In this document: piece after piece, positions 41,855 to 53,589 of the stretch
Numbering within the stretch: the stretch's first letter is position 1
Layout: the number at the start of each line of letters is the position of its first letter
Assembly (NCBI GenBank): GCA_047495785.1
Contig: JBLDXI010000015.1
Location: forward strand, 4,340,001 to 4,404,000
Length of the DNA: 64,000 nucleotides
Direction: 5' to 3'
From: Lepidodermella squamata
Lineage: Eukaryota; Gastrotricha
The notes under the pieces: model-generated
What the model saw: only the letters and a program-made list of their open reading frames with translations
The model's database searches: none
Told to the model about the DNA's origin: nothing
Position numbers and translations under genes: made by a program

Positions 41855-44656
41855 TTAGCTTGAGCACATGGTGCAGGCTTCCGGGTTTGACAGGGAGCAG
41901 GCAATGCCGGCCATGTTCTGTTCGATCTGGCGCTCGTCGGCGGAGTCGACGGTTTGGTCATCGGATGAATCAACGTCGCTCGGCGATGCGATCATTTTCG
42001 CCATGTTCGGCATCATTTTCGCGGCAGTAGTGCCGTCGGACGTAGGCTTGTTTTCCTTGTCACCTTTCAGGCCAGACTTTTCGCGGCGCAGGGTACGAGC
42101 ATTCGCAACCTTGACCTTCGCTTTGTCAACCGTGAACTGGATTGGTTGAGCGGCAGGCTTAGTGCGCAGGTAGTACATGCCAGTCTTCAGACCCAACTTC
42201 CATCCGTAAAAGTGCATGCTGGTGATCTTGGCGTAGTTCGGCTCGGCCATGTGGATGTTCAATGACTGAGTCTGGTCGATGAAAGGTCCGCGGTCAGCAG
42301 CCATCTTAATGATCGTCTTCTGCGAAATTTCCCACACAGTGCGGTACAGGGCCTTCAGATCGTCGGGGATTGATTGAATTTTCTGAAAATAGGCGGATGA
42401 ATTTTTGACACGATTATTATATCAGATTACAAACCTGGATCGAGCCACCATTAGAAACGATGAGCTGCTTCATTTCCTCGTTCCACAGGCCACGCTCGGC
42501 CAAGTCACGCAGAAGGTGGTGATTGACAATCTGGAACTCACCGCTGAGCACACGACGGGTGTAAACGTTGCTTGTGTACGGTTCGAACGACTCGTTGTTG
42601 CCCAGGATTTGAGCGGTCGAAGCAGTAGGCATGGGTGCGATGAGTAGACTGTTGCGAACACCATGCTTCATCACTTCAGCACGAAGTGCGTCCCAATCGT
42701 GGCGATCAGATGGCTTGACGTCCCACAAATCGAATTGGAATTTCTGATTGGAAAAGCCAAATGTTTTATCGAAAAAAATAATAATTCAATCAACTTACGC
42801 CCTTGCTAATAGGAGAGCCAGGGAAGGTTTCGTAATGGCCATACTTCTTGGCCAGTTCGCAGCTTTCCTTAACAGCAGCGTAGTAGATGGTTTCAAAGAT
42901 CTTGCGGTTGAGATCTTGGGCTTCTTCGCTCTCGAAAGGCATGCGAAGCAGAATGAAACAGTCAGCCAAACCTTGAACACCAAGACCGACTGGGCGGTGA
43001 CGCATGTTCGACTTCTTTGCCTCGGGCACTGGGTAATAGTTGATGTCGATAATCTTGTTCAAGTTGCGAATCGCAACCCTCACGACTTCCATCAGCTTTT
43101 CGTAGTTGAATTCCTTCTTTTCAACATCGACGTACATAGGAAGAGCAACCGACGCCAAGTTGCAAACAGCAACTTCATCGGCTGAAGTGTACTCGACGAT
43201 TTCAGTGCACAGGTTGCTGCCTTTGATGGTTCCGATGTTCTGCTGGTTCGACTTGCGGTTGACTGAGTCTTTGTACAGCATGTACGGCGTGCCAGTTTCG
43301 GTCTGTGACTCGATGATCGCGTACCAAAGTTGCTGAGCTTTGATTGTCTTGCGACCACGGCCTTCTTGCTCGTACTTGGTGTACAGTTTTTCAAACTCTT
43401 CACCCCAGACATCGTCCAGACCGGGGCATTCGTGCGGGCACATGAGAGTCCAGTCGCCGCCCTCTTCAACACGCTTCATGAAGAGATCAGGAACCCACAT
43501 CGCATAGAAAAGATCGCGGGCGCGGTTCTCCTCTTTACCAGTGTTCTTTTTGGCGTCCAAGAAATCAAAGATGTCGGCGTGCCATGGCTCCAAATAGATG
43601 GCGAACGCACCAGGTCGCTTGTTTCCTCCTTGATCAACATACCTATTCATTCAGCACATAAATTAAATAATAAATAAATAAATAAACAATTATTCCCGAA
43701 CCTGGCGGTGTTGTTGAAAACGCGGAGCATAGGTAGCAACCCGTTCGATGTGCCGTTAGTACCAGCGATGTAGCTACCAGTAGCACGGACGCAATGAATC
43801 GACAGGCCTACGCCGCCAGCAGATTTTGAAATCAACGCCGTTTGTTTGAGCGTGTCGTAGATGCCATCAATCGAGTCATTTTTCATGGAGAGGAGGAAGC
43901 AACTCGACAGCTGGGGCTGAGGGGATGCACTATTGAAGAGCGTTGGCGATGCATGCGTGAAAAACTTTTGTGACATAAGGTTGTAGGTCTCAATGGCAGC
44001 ATCAATATCTTCACCATGGATACCAACGGCAACGCGCATGAACATATGCTGAGGACGCTCGGCGACTTTCCCGTTAATCTTCAACAGGTATGAACGCTCC
44101 ATAGTCTGGGATGGCAACACGAATGTTAACAAACAAAATTTAAAATCGTAGACTAACCTTGAAACCAAAATATGTGAAATTGTAGTCGCGATCGTATTTC
44201 ACAGCCTTGTTGAGCTTTTCCGCATTCTGCATGATTATGTCGTAGTACTTGTCAGCGATCATCGGGCATTTACGATTGTTTCGAGGATTGACATAATTGT
44301 ACAAATTGTTTATGGCTTCACTGAACTTTTCGGTTGTTTCCTTGTGCAGATTAGAGACAGCGATGCGGGCAGCAAGAAGTCCGTAGTCAGGATGTTTAGT
44401 AGTCAGATACGCAGCAGTTTCAGCGGCCAAGTTATCAAGTTCGATCGTGGTAACGCCAGGATACAGACCATTGATAACTTTCATAGTTATTTCGGTCGGA
44501 TCAATGAAGCTCATGTTCAAGCCGGAACAGAGCTTCGACAGGCGAAGGGTAATTTTGTCGAACATAACGTTCTCCTTACGGCCATCTGAGCGAAATGAAA
44601 TGTACGCTTAGAGAGGGTGGTAAGCAAATTAACATACCGCGTTTGATAACGTACAT
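41855..44656 (-). CDS. RRM1: Ribonucleoside-diphosphate reductase large subunit (class Ia R1)
   Basis: Makes deoxynucleotides for DNA synthesis with the small subunit R2. Exons: 44638-44656, 44158-44585, 43702-44105, 42799-43642, 42435-42743 and 41855-42382, giving 843 residues (human 792). The first exon of 19 nt encodes MYVIKR and completes the ATP-cone ([19 protein letters not shown]). Catalytic residues sit at the same numbers as in the human enzyme: C218 (LSSCFLLSM), N427, thiyl-radical C429 and E431 (SNLCTEI), and C444 (VAVCNLAS). The redox pair is at the C-terminus (CTMCSS). Substrate-site blocks include [20 protein letters not shown] and [16 protein letters not shown]. The tail after PIQFTVDK is about 45-50 residues longer than in human, with a Met/Asp/Ser-rich insertion. 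Introns are 52 to 59 nt. Confidence 0.98.
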
Positions 44657-45553
44657 CTCGGAGGACAAAAAGGATAAAACGAATAAAATTAAAAGCGGCT
44701 AGCAATTAAAACGATCGATATTGCAGTCTCAAACAGTTAAAATCAAGTGAGAAGCGCTCAGAAGCAGGGAACGGTAAAATAAGAGCAAGTGCCAAGTGAA
44801 AACCAACACTAGAAACACTTCCAACGACCACTGGTCCGACCATCCGTATGCATTATCAGTTAGCTACTGGAGCAAGATTTCATCTCATGAAAAACGAGAA
44901 GACTGGCGCTAAATCCATCAAACCACTATCGACATTCAAACAATAGGTCGAATCAATCATCGGCTTTTTAAGGCTGCTGACAATGTGCATTATTGCCGTC
45001 GATCTCGCGCCGTTTAAATTTTCGCGGGCTAATTATAAATTTATTCGTTTACTCAATAATAAGTAACGTTAAATTATATTTTGATTTGTGTTTGATTTAT
45101 AGTTGAAAATATTATGCAGTCACGTGAGAGCCCTCTTGCGCGCTCAGATTTCTTCTTATCTGCGGTCTTATGCCCTATGTAAAATGTTAAATTATTGTAA
45201 ATAGTACATAAGGTTCAAATAAAGAAGATTTTGTTGTTTGTTTATGCCCCGGTCTGCCGATGCGGGTTTTCTAACGGAAGACAGCAGGGAAGGGGAATGG
45301 AAGGGAATAACCAAACGTATGACCATTGGTTACTGCGATCGAAATCTAACGGTCAGTTAGCTTCTTCCAGTTTCGGCCGATTTTGTGGTGCATTATACAT
45401 TGTCCTCTCACTGTTGATATGCGACCGCACAGCCTGTTTGATGTTTTGACTTAATCTACGCTTTGATGTAATTCTGTGAATAAGAATGGATTTTTGATAC
45501 CCAGATCATTATGTTATTCGTATTCAGTTTTTAAGCATAAGCATTCAATTGAG
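44657..45553. promoter_or_regulatory. Divergent promoter region between RRM1 and POLR3G
   Basis: About 0.9 kb between two divergent genes. TGGCGCTAAA at about 44904-44913 and TTTTCGCGGG at about 45019-45028 resemble E2F/DP sites (TTTSSCGC-like), which would suit the S-phase gene RRM1, but such short matches can arise by chance. No coding frame is convincing. Confidence 0.3.
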
Positions 45554-46907
45554 ATGCCGGGCCGAGGTCGCGGTAGTTTTGGTACCAAGTTCTCCTTTGA
45601 TTTGGCAGTTTTAGGATTTGGAGGTAGATTCGGACTCAGTCAGCTAACTTCAGCTCAGGCTCCACCCTCTTCTTTCCCGGTATGCAGTCCTCTTCATTGC
45701 TTACTTTGGTTACAAAGAAAAACTAATATTTGAAGCCATTAGATGCTCAACCTGCCAAACTAATCGTCGACAACGATCACGAATACCTCGTTGAGCTGAG
45801 TCGCAACTTTCACTCACTTGTGAATGACTCCCCTTTTTACTTGCGGCCTTTAAACGCTCAGAAGCCAAGCATCGAGCGCTACTCTGATTTGATTGAATCT
45901 GACGCTGCGGCTAAGTCGAAGATTGGAAAGTCATGGCCTCCATCAGACCAATGGGCTATAGGTAACTTGAATATTCAATTGGTACTTGATGAAACAAAAT
46001 CTTTATGAATAGTAGCGCAAAAAGGTTCCTTTTTAGGTTCCGATATGTTACGTGTTCCAAAAAATTCAATTTGATCGAGCTTCGGTACCGGGTGTTTCAC
46101 TGATTACTGCCACTGTACTTACAAAAGTTGCCAAAGGCCATTTCGCTTCAGTAGTTTGATTGTTTGATAGTTATTTTGAAATGAACGTAACGTGGTCAAC
46201 TTTTCCGCACTACTGTTATTCCCCATTTATTCCCCTATTTTGTGTTTTGAAGCGTTTTTTGAAGCCCGAAAACTAAGCATTTTTTAGGTTCATTCTCCCC
46301 CAAATTGGTTCAAAATTACACACGAGGTTACCAAAAATTGTACACCCCAAAAACTCTTCTTAACAACTAAACTAATTTTTTTCTTATTGCAGATTGGGAG
46401 CGGTTTCCGATGGAGCTCCGTCCATCGTCAATGCGGTTATCGGGAAACAATGCTTCTGGAAAGAGGGTTGCCAAAAAACAGAAGGGTTCTGGTGATAAGA
46501 ATGAGACGCCCGACAAGAAGAAACGGCGCCTCCGCGTGAAAGATGAAGTTGATGATGAAACTATCGAAAGACGACTAGCCGCTTTAGAGCAGTTGGAAAA
46601 AAATCCGAACACAACTACTGACTCTTTGTTATCAAACATCAAGCAGGAAATTGTCGACATTCCTGAAGATGGGGCTGATGATGACGCCGATAGTGACGCT
46701 GATAATGCTGATGCTACCGAGCCAGGCAAGAAAAAGAAGGTGGCTAGCGATGATGAAGACAATGCTAACGATGGATCTGGTGAAGAAGAACAAGCGCAAG
46801 ATGAAGATTTTGATGAAGAAATGGGTGACTATGGAGAAGATTACTTCGACAACGGGGAGGCGTATGAGGATGACGATGACGGCGATAACGAAGGACCGAC
46901 TTACTAG
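45554..46907 (+). CDS. POLR3G: RNA polymerase III subunit RPC7
   Basis: Subunit of the RPC3-RPC6-RPC7 trimer needed for Pol III initiation on tRNA and 5S genes. Exons 45554-45679, 45736-45961 and 46393-46907 give 288 residues (human POLR3G 223). The N-terminus MPGRGRG-FG-KFSFD is typical of the family. The core carries DHEYLVELSRNFHSLVNDSP with FYLRP, IERYSD, and DWERFPMELRPSSM across the second intron. A basic stretch (KKRRLRVKDEVDDE) precedes a long Asp/Glu tail that ends DNEGPTY, comparable with the acidic C-terminus ending in TY in vertebrates. The tail is about 60 residues longer than in human. Intron 2 (431 nt) is long for this window. AATAAA follows immediately at 46920-46925. POLR3GL is an equally good name in animals with one gene. 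Confidence 0.92.
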
Positions 46908-49465
46908 TCACATCTTATTAATAAAGTCTTTCGCAATCTTTGTTTCAATTTTATAGATATCTATCTCAATGTTGTGGTTATTAAAAATTAATAAAACCCC
47001 ACCTATCATTTTTACCTGTTGATTTTTCGAAACTGGTGGCATATATCATCTCGAAATAGATGAATCAACAAAATTTTATAATTATGCGGTGGCACTTGGA
47101 GGAGTAGGAGTACTGCATGAAGTGAGAGCTCGCTTTATCAACCGTCAACCACCTCTACCAGTTAGCAAAGAGTGATTGGTCTAGGCAGTGTTTTTTTAAG
47201 GTGTGTAAGAGTGTCATACACCAAAGCGGGCAAATTTACACACCAAAATTTTGGAAACTTTCAATTTTCGCATTTACTCACCCCCCATTTTCACAGATTT
47301 CACAGGTCTATTTCTAAATGTTTAATCAATCGGCTAAAAGTCGTCCGATGTTACACGACGCCAGGATTTTCTTCTCAACATCACTCAGCTGTTTTAGTGT
47401 AATTATTCGTCCGGTGGTATAACTTGACAATCCTGATGCGCTGTTCTGAGGTGAATTTGAGAAAAACCATAATATTAATTTAATACTAAGGTTCAATTAA
47501 GGATTATTACGAGTGATCAGATTCTAGTCAGTTTGCAGTTTGCTTCATGAATATTACCTAACACTAATACAACTTTTCTACAACTAATAGAAAAATTTCA
47601 TGTCATTTTCATGAGGTCATCAAAAATCCCACGCGACTTTTCTCAGCGAGAGAAAACTTGCCAACTGACGGGTGGGCAGTTCAGTTTCAGCTTCAGCGTT
47701 TTTCTTACAGTACAGAACTTCTGACTGTCACTGCAATGCAGACCCTTAACAGGACTCCTCGGCTGTCATGGAAAACTTCAAGACTTGACAGGAACTACTG
47801 TATATTTTATTGATGTATAGGCCTGTTATTGTAATATTGTTCTTAGTCCCTGCGCCGATGCCATCGAGCGCATGTGTCTGCCACGAAGCTGATCCTAGTC
47901 GAGTCCGTTGGAAACTAGAAGACTGCGGTGTACATTTTGATCCCACTTCAAAGTGCAAGCTCAAGAACTTGCCCACTAAATCATGAGACGTCTCATGCCT
48001 CATGCACTAAATCAGTAATCATCCATAAAGGTTCAATGGCGAGTGACGCTAAAGGCCTATCCAGCCGACAAGCCAATAAAAACGATTGCTGGAACAAAAT
48101 TCTGAACAAGTGCTTACTATAAAATGCATTTTCAAGAGGGATATGACATCTAGATCGGTTAAACTAATACTAAAGTTGTTTCTGTAAATAAAAATCTCAG
48201 CTCGAAGCCGTTCATAGCAAGAAATAAGAATTTCTTCAGCGATGACGACCGTTTTCTGCGTCACATGGTCGTTTACTGCTTGATAAGTAGATAGGTCAGC
48301 TCACTGTAGGAGCCGTTCACCCACTATAAAATAATCATATTGGTTCCAGTCAAACATCAGGGTCGGATTTGACCATTTTGGCGAAAATCGACCCGAGTGA
48401 TGGATAGATTTTTGGTGTCGGTTCTACGATTTGGACTCGGCTACCGGCTTTTCCAAATCAGCAGGTCTTCGATATGATGATAATATTAGACTATCTGATA
48501 GGTTTAGAAATTCCCTTACTAGTTAGCCAACTTAGGTGGCTCGCGTCTTGGTCGCAGCGCGCCGTGCGCCGTGCCAAACAAAAGATTAACTGCGGCTATT
48601 GCCTCTGTCCAATTACAATAAAAAAGTATGATATGCTGTTTATCATTATTCTTTTATCGATGGCTATTTATATCTAAATTTTTATATATGCGGCACAATT
48701 GTTAGTTAAGGCAAGTTTTGGGCGCTAAAAAACTGATGCGCATTAGTCACAAAACGGGCTCATCTCGCGTTGGCTTACAACATCGTGAATCGTGACATTC
48801 TCCTCGAAGCGGTTCTGAAATAGCCCAGAAAAAGGTCGAGAATGCAACGCGCGTCGGAATCAGGGCAGTCATGATGTAGCCGGACAGGTTTTCCTGACGA
48901 GCTTCTGATTCACGACGATTGATTTCGTGTGAAAATGGAAAGTATCGTCTCGGCGACTCGGGTTTTTTTAACTGACGCCCAAGCATATTTTAGGACGATT
49001 GGCGATTGGGCTTATGAATCCATCCATTAATTCAGTCACCCATTTATTACATTGATGGCTGTAATCGAAATATATTTTTCAAAAGTGCAAAGTGCAAAGT
49101 GCAAGCAAAATATTGCTGTCTACCTGACATTGAGCTCCAGCGAACCTGGAAGGTAAAAAGGACGACACAGGGGTTCACTGGCCAGTCTCGCCACTTGCGC
49201 CGTTATTGTACTCCATATTCCAAACATAATAATGTGTCCAAACGTCTCCCTTCATTTATCAATAATTTTACTTTTATTTATATGCGCTTTGGATTCAAAG
49301 AATTCACGAATCTCGAACTGCTGGTTGCATGTCAACTATATTCAAGCTACTTTATCTCACTATGGAATTTCGCCTTATAAATTTGTTTTTATTTATCTAA
49401 TAGGTGACAGTTAGGCGTTGGTCCTTTAAATAAGTGGTGTTGGCATAGCGTCAAGGCCTCGTTCA
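46908..49465. other. Gene-poor region; no gene recognised
   Basis: About 2.5 kb. Apart from the POLR3G poly(A) signal (46920-46925) I find no conserved frame. Minus-strand frames at 47746-48003, 48049-48264 and 48747-48986 show no domain and no plausible splice partners. No repeats of note were seen. Confidence 0.5.
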
Positions 49466-52400
49466 ATGTCGCTGAGTGAGGAAAGCGTCGATTTAAATGA
49501 AGCCGATTGTCTCATGCGAGAAAGACGACGTCGGAGCCGGATGAATGTCATGAAAACTTTGAACGACATACCGGAGAATATCGGCCTGTGGTTTAAAAGC
49601 AAACTTTGTCCATGCTTAAAGGAGCGCGAATTGCAGGCTAGGACAGTTCCAATCGGCCAGACTGTTCCAGAATTGAAAAATTTATACGTCAAAAACAGCA
49701 TTCGGAATACAAAATATACACTTTTCACCTTCCTCCCGGGATGCCTTTACGAAAATATCAAGCTGTTTGTTAACTTTTTCAACGTCATGTTGGCATGTTC
49801 TCAATTCATCCCGCAGCTCAAAATAGGAGATCTGTATACATACTGGGCCCCTCTTGGTTTCATAATGTTTGTCTCCGTTTGTCGCGAAGCTGTCGATGAA
49901 ATTCGTAGGTGGCGTCGTGATCGAGAGGTGAATGGCACCAAGTATTATCGAATGTTGCCGAATGGGTCTTTTGACTCTGTCTGTAGTGCTGATATAACAG
50001 TTGGCGATATCATCAAGGTTGAGAAAGGCTCTAGAATACCAGCCGATATGGTGATCCTGAAAACATCGGAAACCTTGGGAACATGTTTCCTAAAGACCGA
50101 CCAGTTGGATGGTGAAACTGATTGGAAGCTCAAAATAGCTCTTCCTCTAACGCAGCAAATCGCGAACGATGCCGAAATTATGCGGCGCGACTGCCAGATT
50201 TACGCAGAAAAACCTCATAAGGACATATACAGCTTCACTGGTGTGTTCACGGAGCGAAAATCTGATGGTTCGACAACCGACCTGCCAATTGGGGTGGAAA
50301 ATGCAATATGGGCTAGCACTGTCTTGGCAAGTGGATCTCTGTTGGGAGTTGTTGTTTACACTGGAGGTGACACTCGAAGCGTATTGAACACTAACATGGC
50401 CACTCCCAAACTAGGCCGCCTTGATCTCGAGTCGAACTTTATAATCAAGGTATGGCTGCTACATTCCACCAGGCTTGATAATTAATCTTATATTTTAGTT
50501 GCTGTTCATGTTCACGTTCGTCATATCTCTGAGCTTGTGCGCGATTCTTCAATTCATTGAACGCTGGTGGCTCTTCCTGTGTCGATACATCATTCTTTTC
50601 TCAAACATGGTTCCACTGAGGTAAGTCCTCTCGTACATTATATGTCTCGTAGACTCACTGTCTTGGTATCTTACAGTCTTGTTGTAAACTTGCAAATGTC
50701 GAAGATCGTTCAATCGCTTTATGTTCAACGAGATCCTGAAATACCGGGTATGCAATCAGGGGTTGGCAGTCATTCATTGTTGACGTTTATTACTCTGATT
50801 TCAGGAACTGTCGCTCGAAACACTGGTATCGTTGAAGAACTTGGGCGTGTTCAAATCTTGCTATCAGATAAAACTGGAACTTTGACGCAAAATTTGATGA
50901 CATTCAAAAAACTTCACCTTGGATCTGTTGCGTTTTCGAGTGAAACTCTTTTGGAAGTTCGCAACTATCTTCGGGAAGCTCTGGTTGGAACCACTGAAGT
51001 ATCAGACGGTGCTTCTGGTCGTCTCAAGTATAGCGTTGCTGGCCGAGTTTATGACGCCGTTCGAGCACTCGCTAGTTGCCACAATGTTACACCTACGATC
51101 GACTCTGACACTGGTGAGTTGGTTTACCAAGCGTCAAGTCCCGATGAGGTCGCTCTCGTCCAATGGAGCGAGGAAGTTGGTATTGCCTTAATCAAGCGTG
51201 AGCTCGACTCAATGACTTTGAAGTTGGTCGATGGCTCCGAATATGAAATCAAAATTCTGAACATCTTCCCATTTACGTCGGACAACAAGCGCATGGGTAT
51301 AATTGTGAAGGAACCCAACGGTCAGATTGTGTTCTACTTGAAGGGTGCCGATGTCGTCATGTCAAAAATTGTTCAGTACTCAGACTGGCTGGAAGAAGAG
51401 TGCGACAATATGGCTCGCGAGGGATTGCGTACACTCGTTGTTGGTCGAAAATTGCTAACGCAAGAACAGTATCGCGACTTCGATCAAAGGTACCAGCAGG
51501 CGAATCTTTCCCTTGAGGGCCGGTCGGCTAAAGTTCGTGCGGTTATTGAGAGCTTGGAACGCGATTTGGATCTGCTTTGTGTGACTGGCGTTGAAGATCG
51601 CTTGCAGGAAAATATTCGTCAGACCCTGGAGGCTCTGCGCAATGCAGGCATCCGAGTTTGGATGTTGACAGGAGACAAGCTGGAGACTGCAACCTGCGTA
51701 GCGAAATCTTCACGTCTTTTCTCACCGAAAACTACCATCCACACGTTCCGCGAAGTTTTCAGCCGAGAAGATGCCCACCAAGAACTAAATGCCCTCCGAC
51801 GTCGCGCAGATTCGTGTGCTCTCATTATCTCAGGTCGATCGATGCAGAATTGCGTGACTTTTTACGAGGAAGACTTTGTTCAACTTGCCATGCTGTGCCC
51901 TGCCGTAGTCATCTGCCGTTGCTCTCCTACGCAAAAAGCCGATGTAGTGACGCTGTTAAAGAAGCATACCAATCGCGTTGTTGCCGCAATCGGCGATGGT
52001 GGTAATGATGTTTCTATGATTCAAGCGGCCAGCGTCGGAATCGGTATCGTCGGAAAGGTCGGTTTAACTTTATCTTGAGATTGTTTCCTACAATACTTTC
52101 CATTTCCACAGGAGGGTCTCCAAGCCGCGTTGGCTTCTGATTTCTCCATTACACAGTTTAGTCATTTACAGCGATTGTTATTCGTGCATGGTCGCAACAG
52201 TTACAAATCAGCTGCGTCACTGACCATCTTCGTCCTACATCGTGGTCTCATTTTGACTTGCGTTCTTTTAATCATTTTCTCGTTCTTGTACCTTTGCCCG
52301 TTGCTGCCGTTCCCTGGCCTTTTACTTGCGGGTTACTCGACAGTATTCACGATGTTTCCAGTGTTCTCGCTGGTTTTGGATCAAGATATCTCCCCTGATA

Positions 52401-52899
52401 TTGCTATGAAATTCCCCGAGTTGTACAAAGAAATGACGAAAGGTCGAGATCTATCAATGAAGCGATTCGTTCTCTGGGTTCTGGTGTCTCTATACCAAGC
52501 TTGCATTATAACATACATGGGCATTTTCTTCACCATGGACCAAGATGCTGTTAATATTGCGCAAATTATTTTCACCTCCTTGGTTGCGACTGAACTTATA
52601 ATGGTTTTGATGGTTATTCGGAAACCCCATTGGCTTATGTTTGTCGCTGAAATCGCTAGCTTGATTTTCTACGTCATTGCCGTGGTTATTTTGAACCAGA
52701 TGCAGCAATTCGGTAAGCCATTTAACTTCAATATTATTCACTATTTATTTCTATTTATTTTTCAGACGTGCGATTTTATTACAAGCCGGACTTCTGGTGG
52801 AAATTTGCGGTCATGACGGCTATCAGTTGCATTCCGTTATATTTGTTCAAATTCTTTCGATACAAATTTGCCCCACCGTCATACACTAAGCTTTCGTAA
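49466..52899 (+). CDS. ATP9B: P4-type ATPase of the ATP9/Neo1 class
   Basis: Phospholipid flippase-family ATPase of Golgi and endosome membranes; the ATP9/Neo1 branch works without a CDC50 beta subunit. Exons 49466-50449, 50499-50620, 50677-50747, 50805-52057, 52112-52712 and 52766-52899 give 1054 residues (human ATP9A/B 1047-1147). The actuator domain has the P4 motif QLDGETDWKLK. The phosphorylation motif is SDKTGTLTQN with D414. The nucleotide-binding region shows YQASSPDEVALVQW, FPFTSDNKRMGI, FYLKGADVVM and MAREGLRTLV. The hinge carries VWMLTGDKLETA and GDGGNDVSMIQAA. The C-terminal half has VHGRNSYK and several membrane spans, ending PPSYTKLS. Alignment with ATP9 is continuous to both ends. 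Intron 3 is 57 nt and lacks a stop codon. ATP9A and ATP9B are not distinguishable here. Confidence 0.96.
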
Positions 52900-53589
52900 A
52901 ACTGTCATTCGACTTATTGAAGCTTATTATTATAGCTTGATTGGCTGCATGACATGTTAGTCGGGTGAAATATGAACAAAACGCAGCTTCTTACCACACG
53001 TTGTTATTCGCGTTGTGCCTGCTTCGCTATTTTTAGTATTGACTGACTAATTATACTAGTTTCTCTATGCGGTTTTGTACGTTTTCTGGTTTTAAATTCA
53101 CGACGACTGTTGCACCTAGTGAGTCCTACTTGACTGGCACCAAGCTTCTCGGCTATATTTTTGTGACATTTTTCCGATGTTGTCGTCGTCAAATTTGAAT
53201 GCAACTAGTCAAGTCGATATTGCAACAGAAAATCATAATATTAACCTAAAAGGTGTTGTGTATTTGTAACGCGAAAATAATGTTATGAGTGTCCTAACAG
53301 ATTGAAGCGCTTCCTATAGTCCAAATAATTTAACATATACGGTGTTGTCGAGTGTTGACCGATGTGAAACAAGATGGACGAATTATTCCACATAATGATA
53401 ATAATATTATACTAATTTCGATATTTTTTATTAATGTTGTATACAAGAATTTTTCTTTGACCGGTCACACTTATAAACCTGAGTTCATCTGTGTTTCATT
53501 TTGGAAAGGTTCAGCTGTCGCTATGATGTACATTGTCGAAGTAAAAAGTCATTCAATGGTGTTAACTGGCTTATTCTGTCCAATCATAG
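52900..53589. other. Intergenic region between ATP9 and MCCC2; no gene recognised
   Basis: AT-rich stretch between two plus-strand genes. It should contain the ATP9 3' untranslated region and the MCCC2 promoter. No conserved frame or repeat was seen. Confidence 0.5.

Noticed and set aside
48747-48986. 79-residue minus-strand frame in the 46.9-49.5 kb gap
   Set aside because: No recognisable motif and no neighbouring exon in phase.
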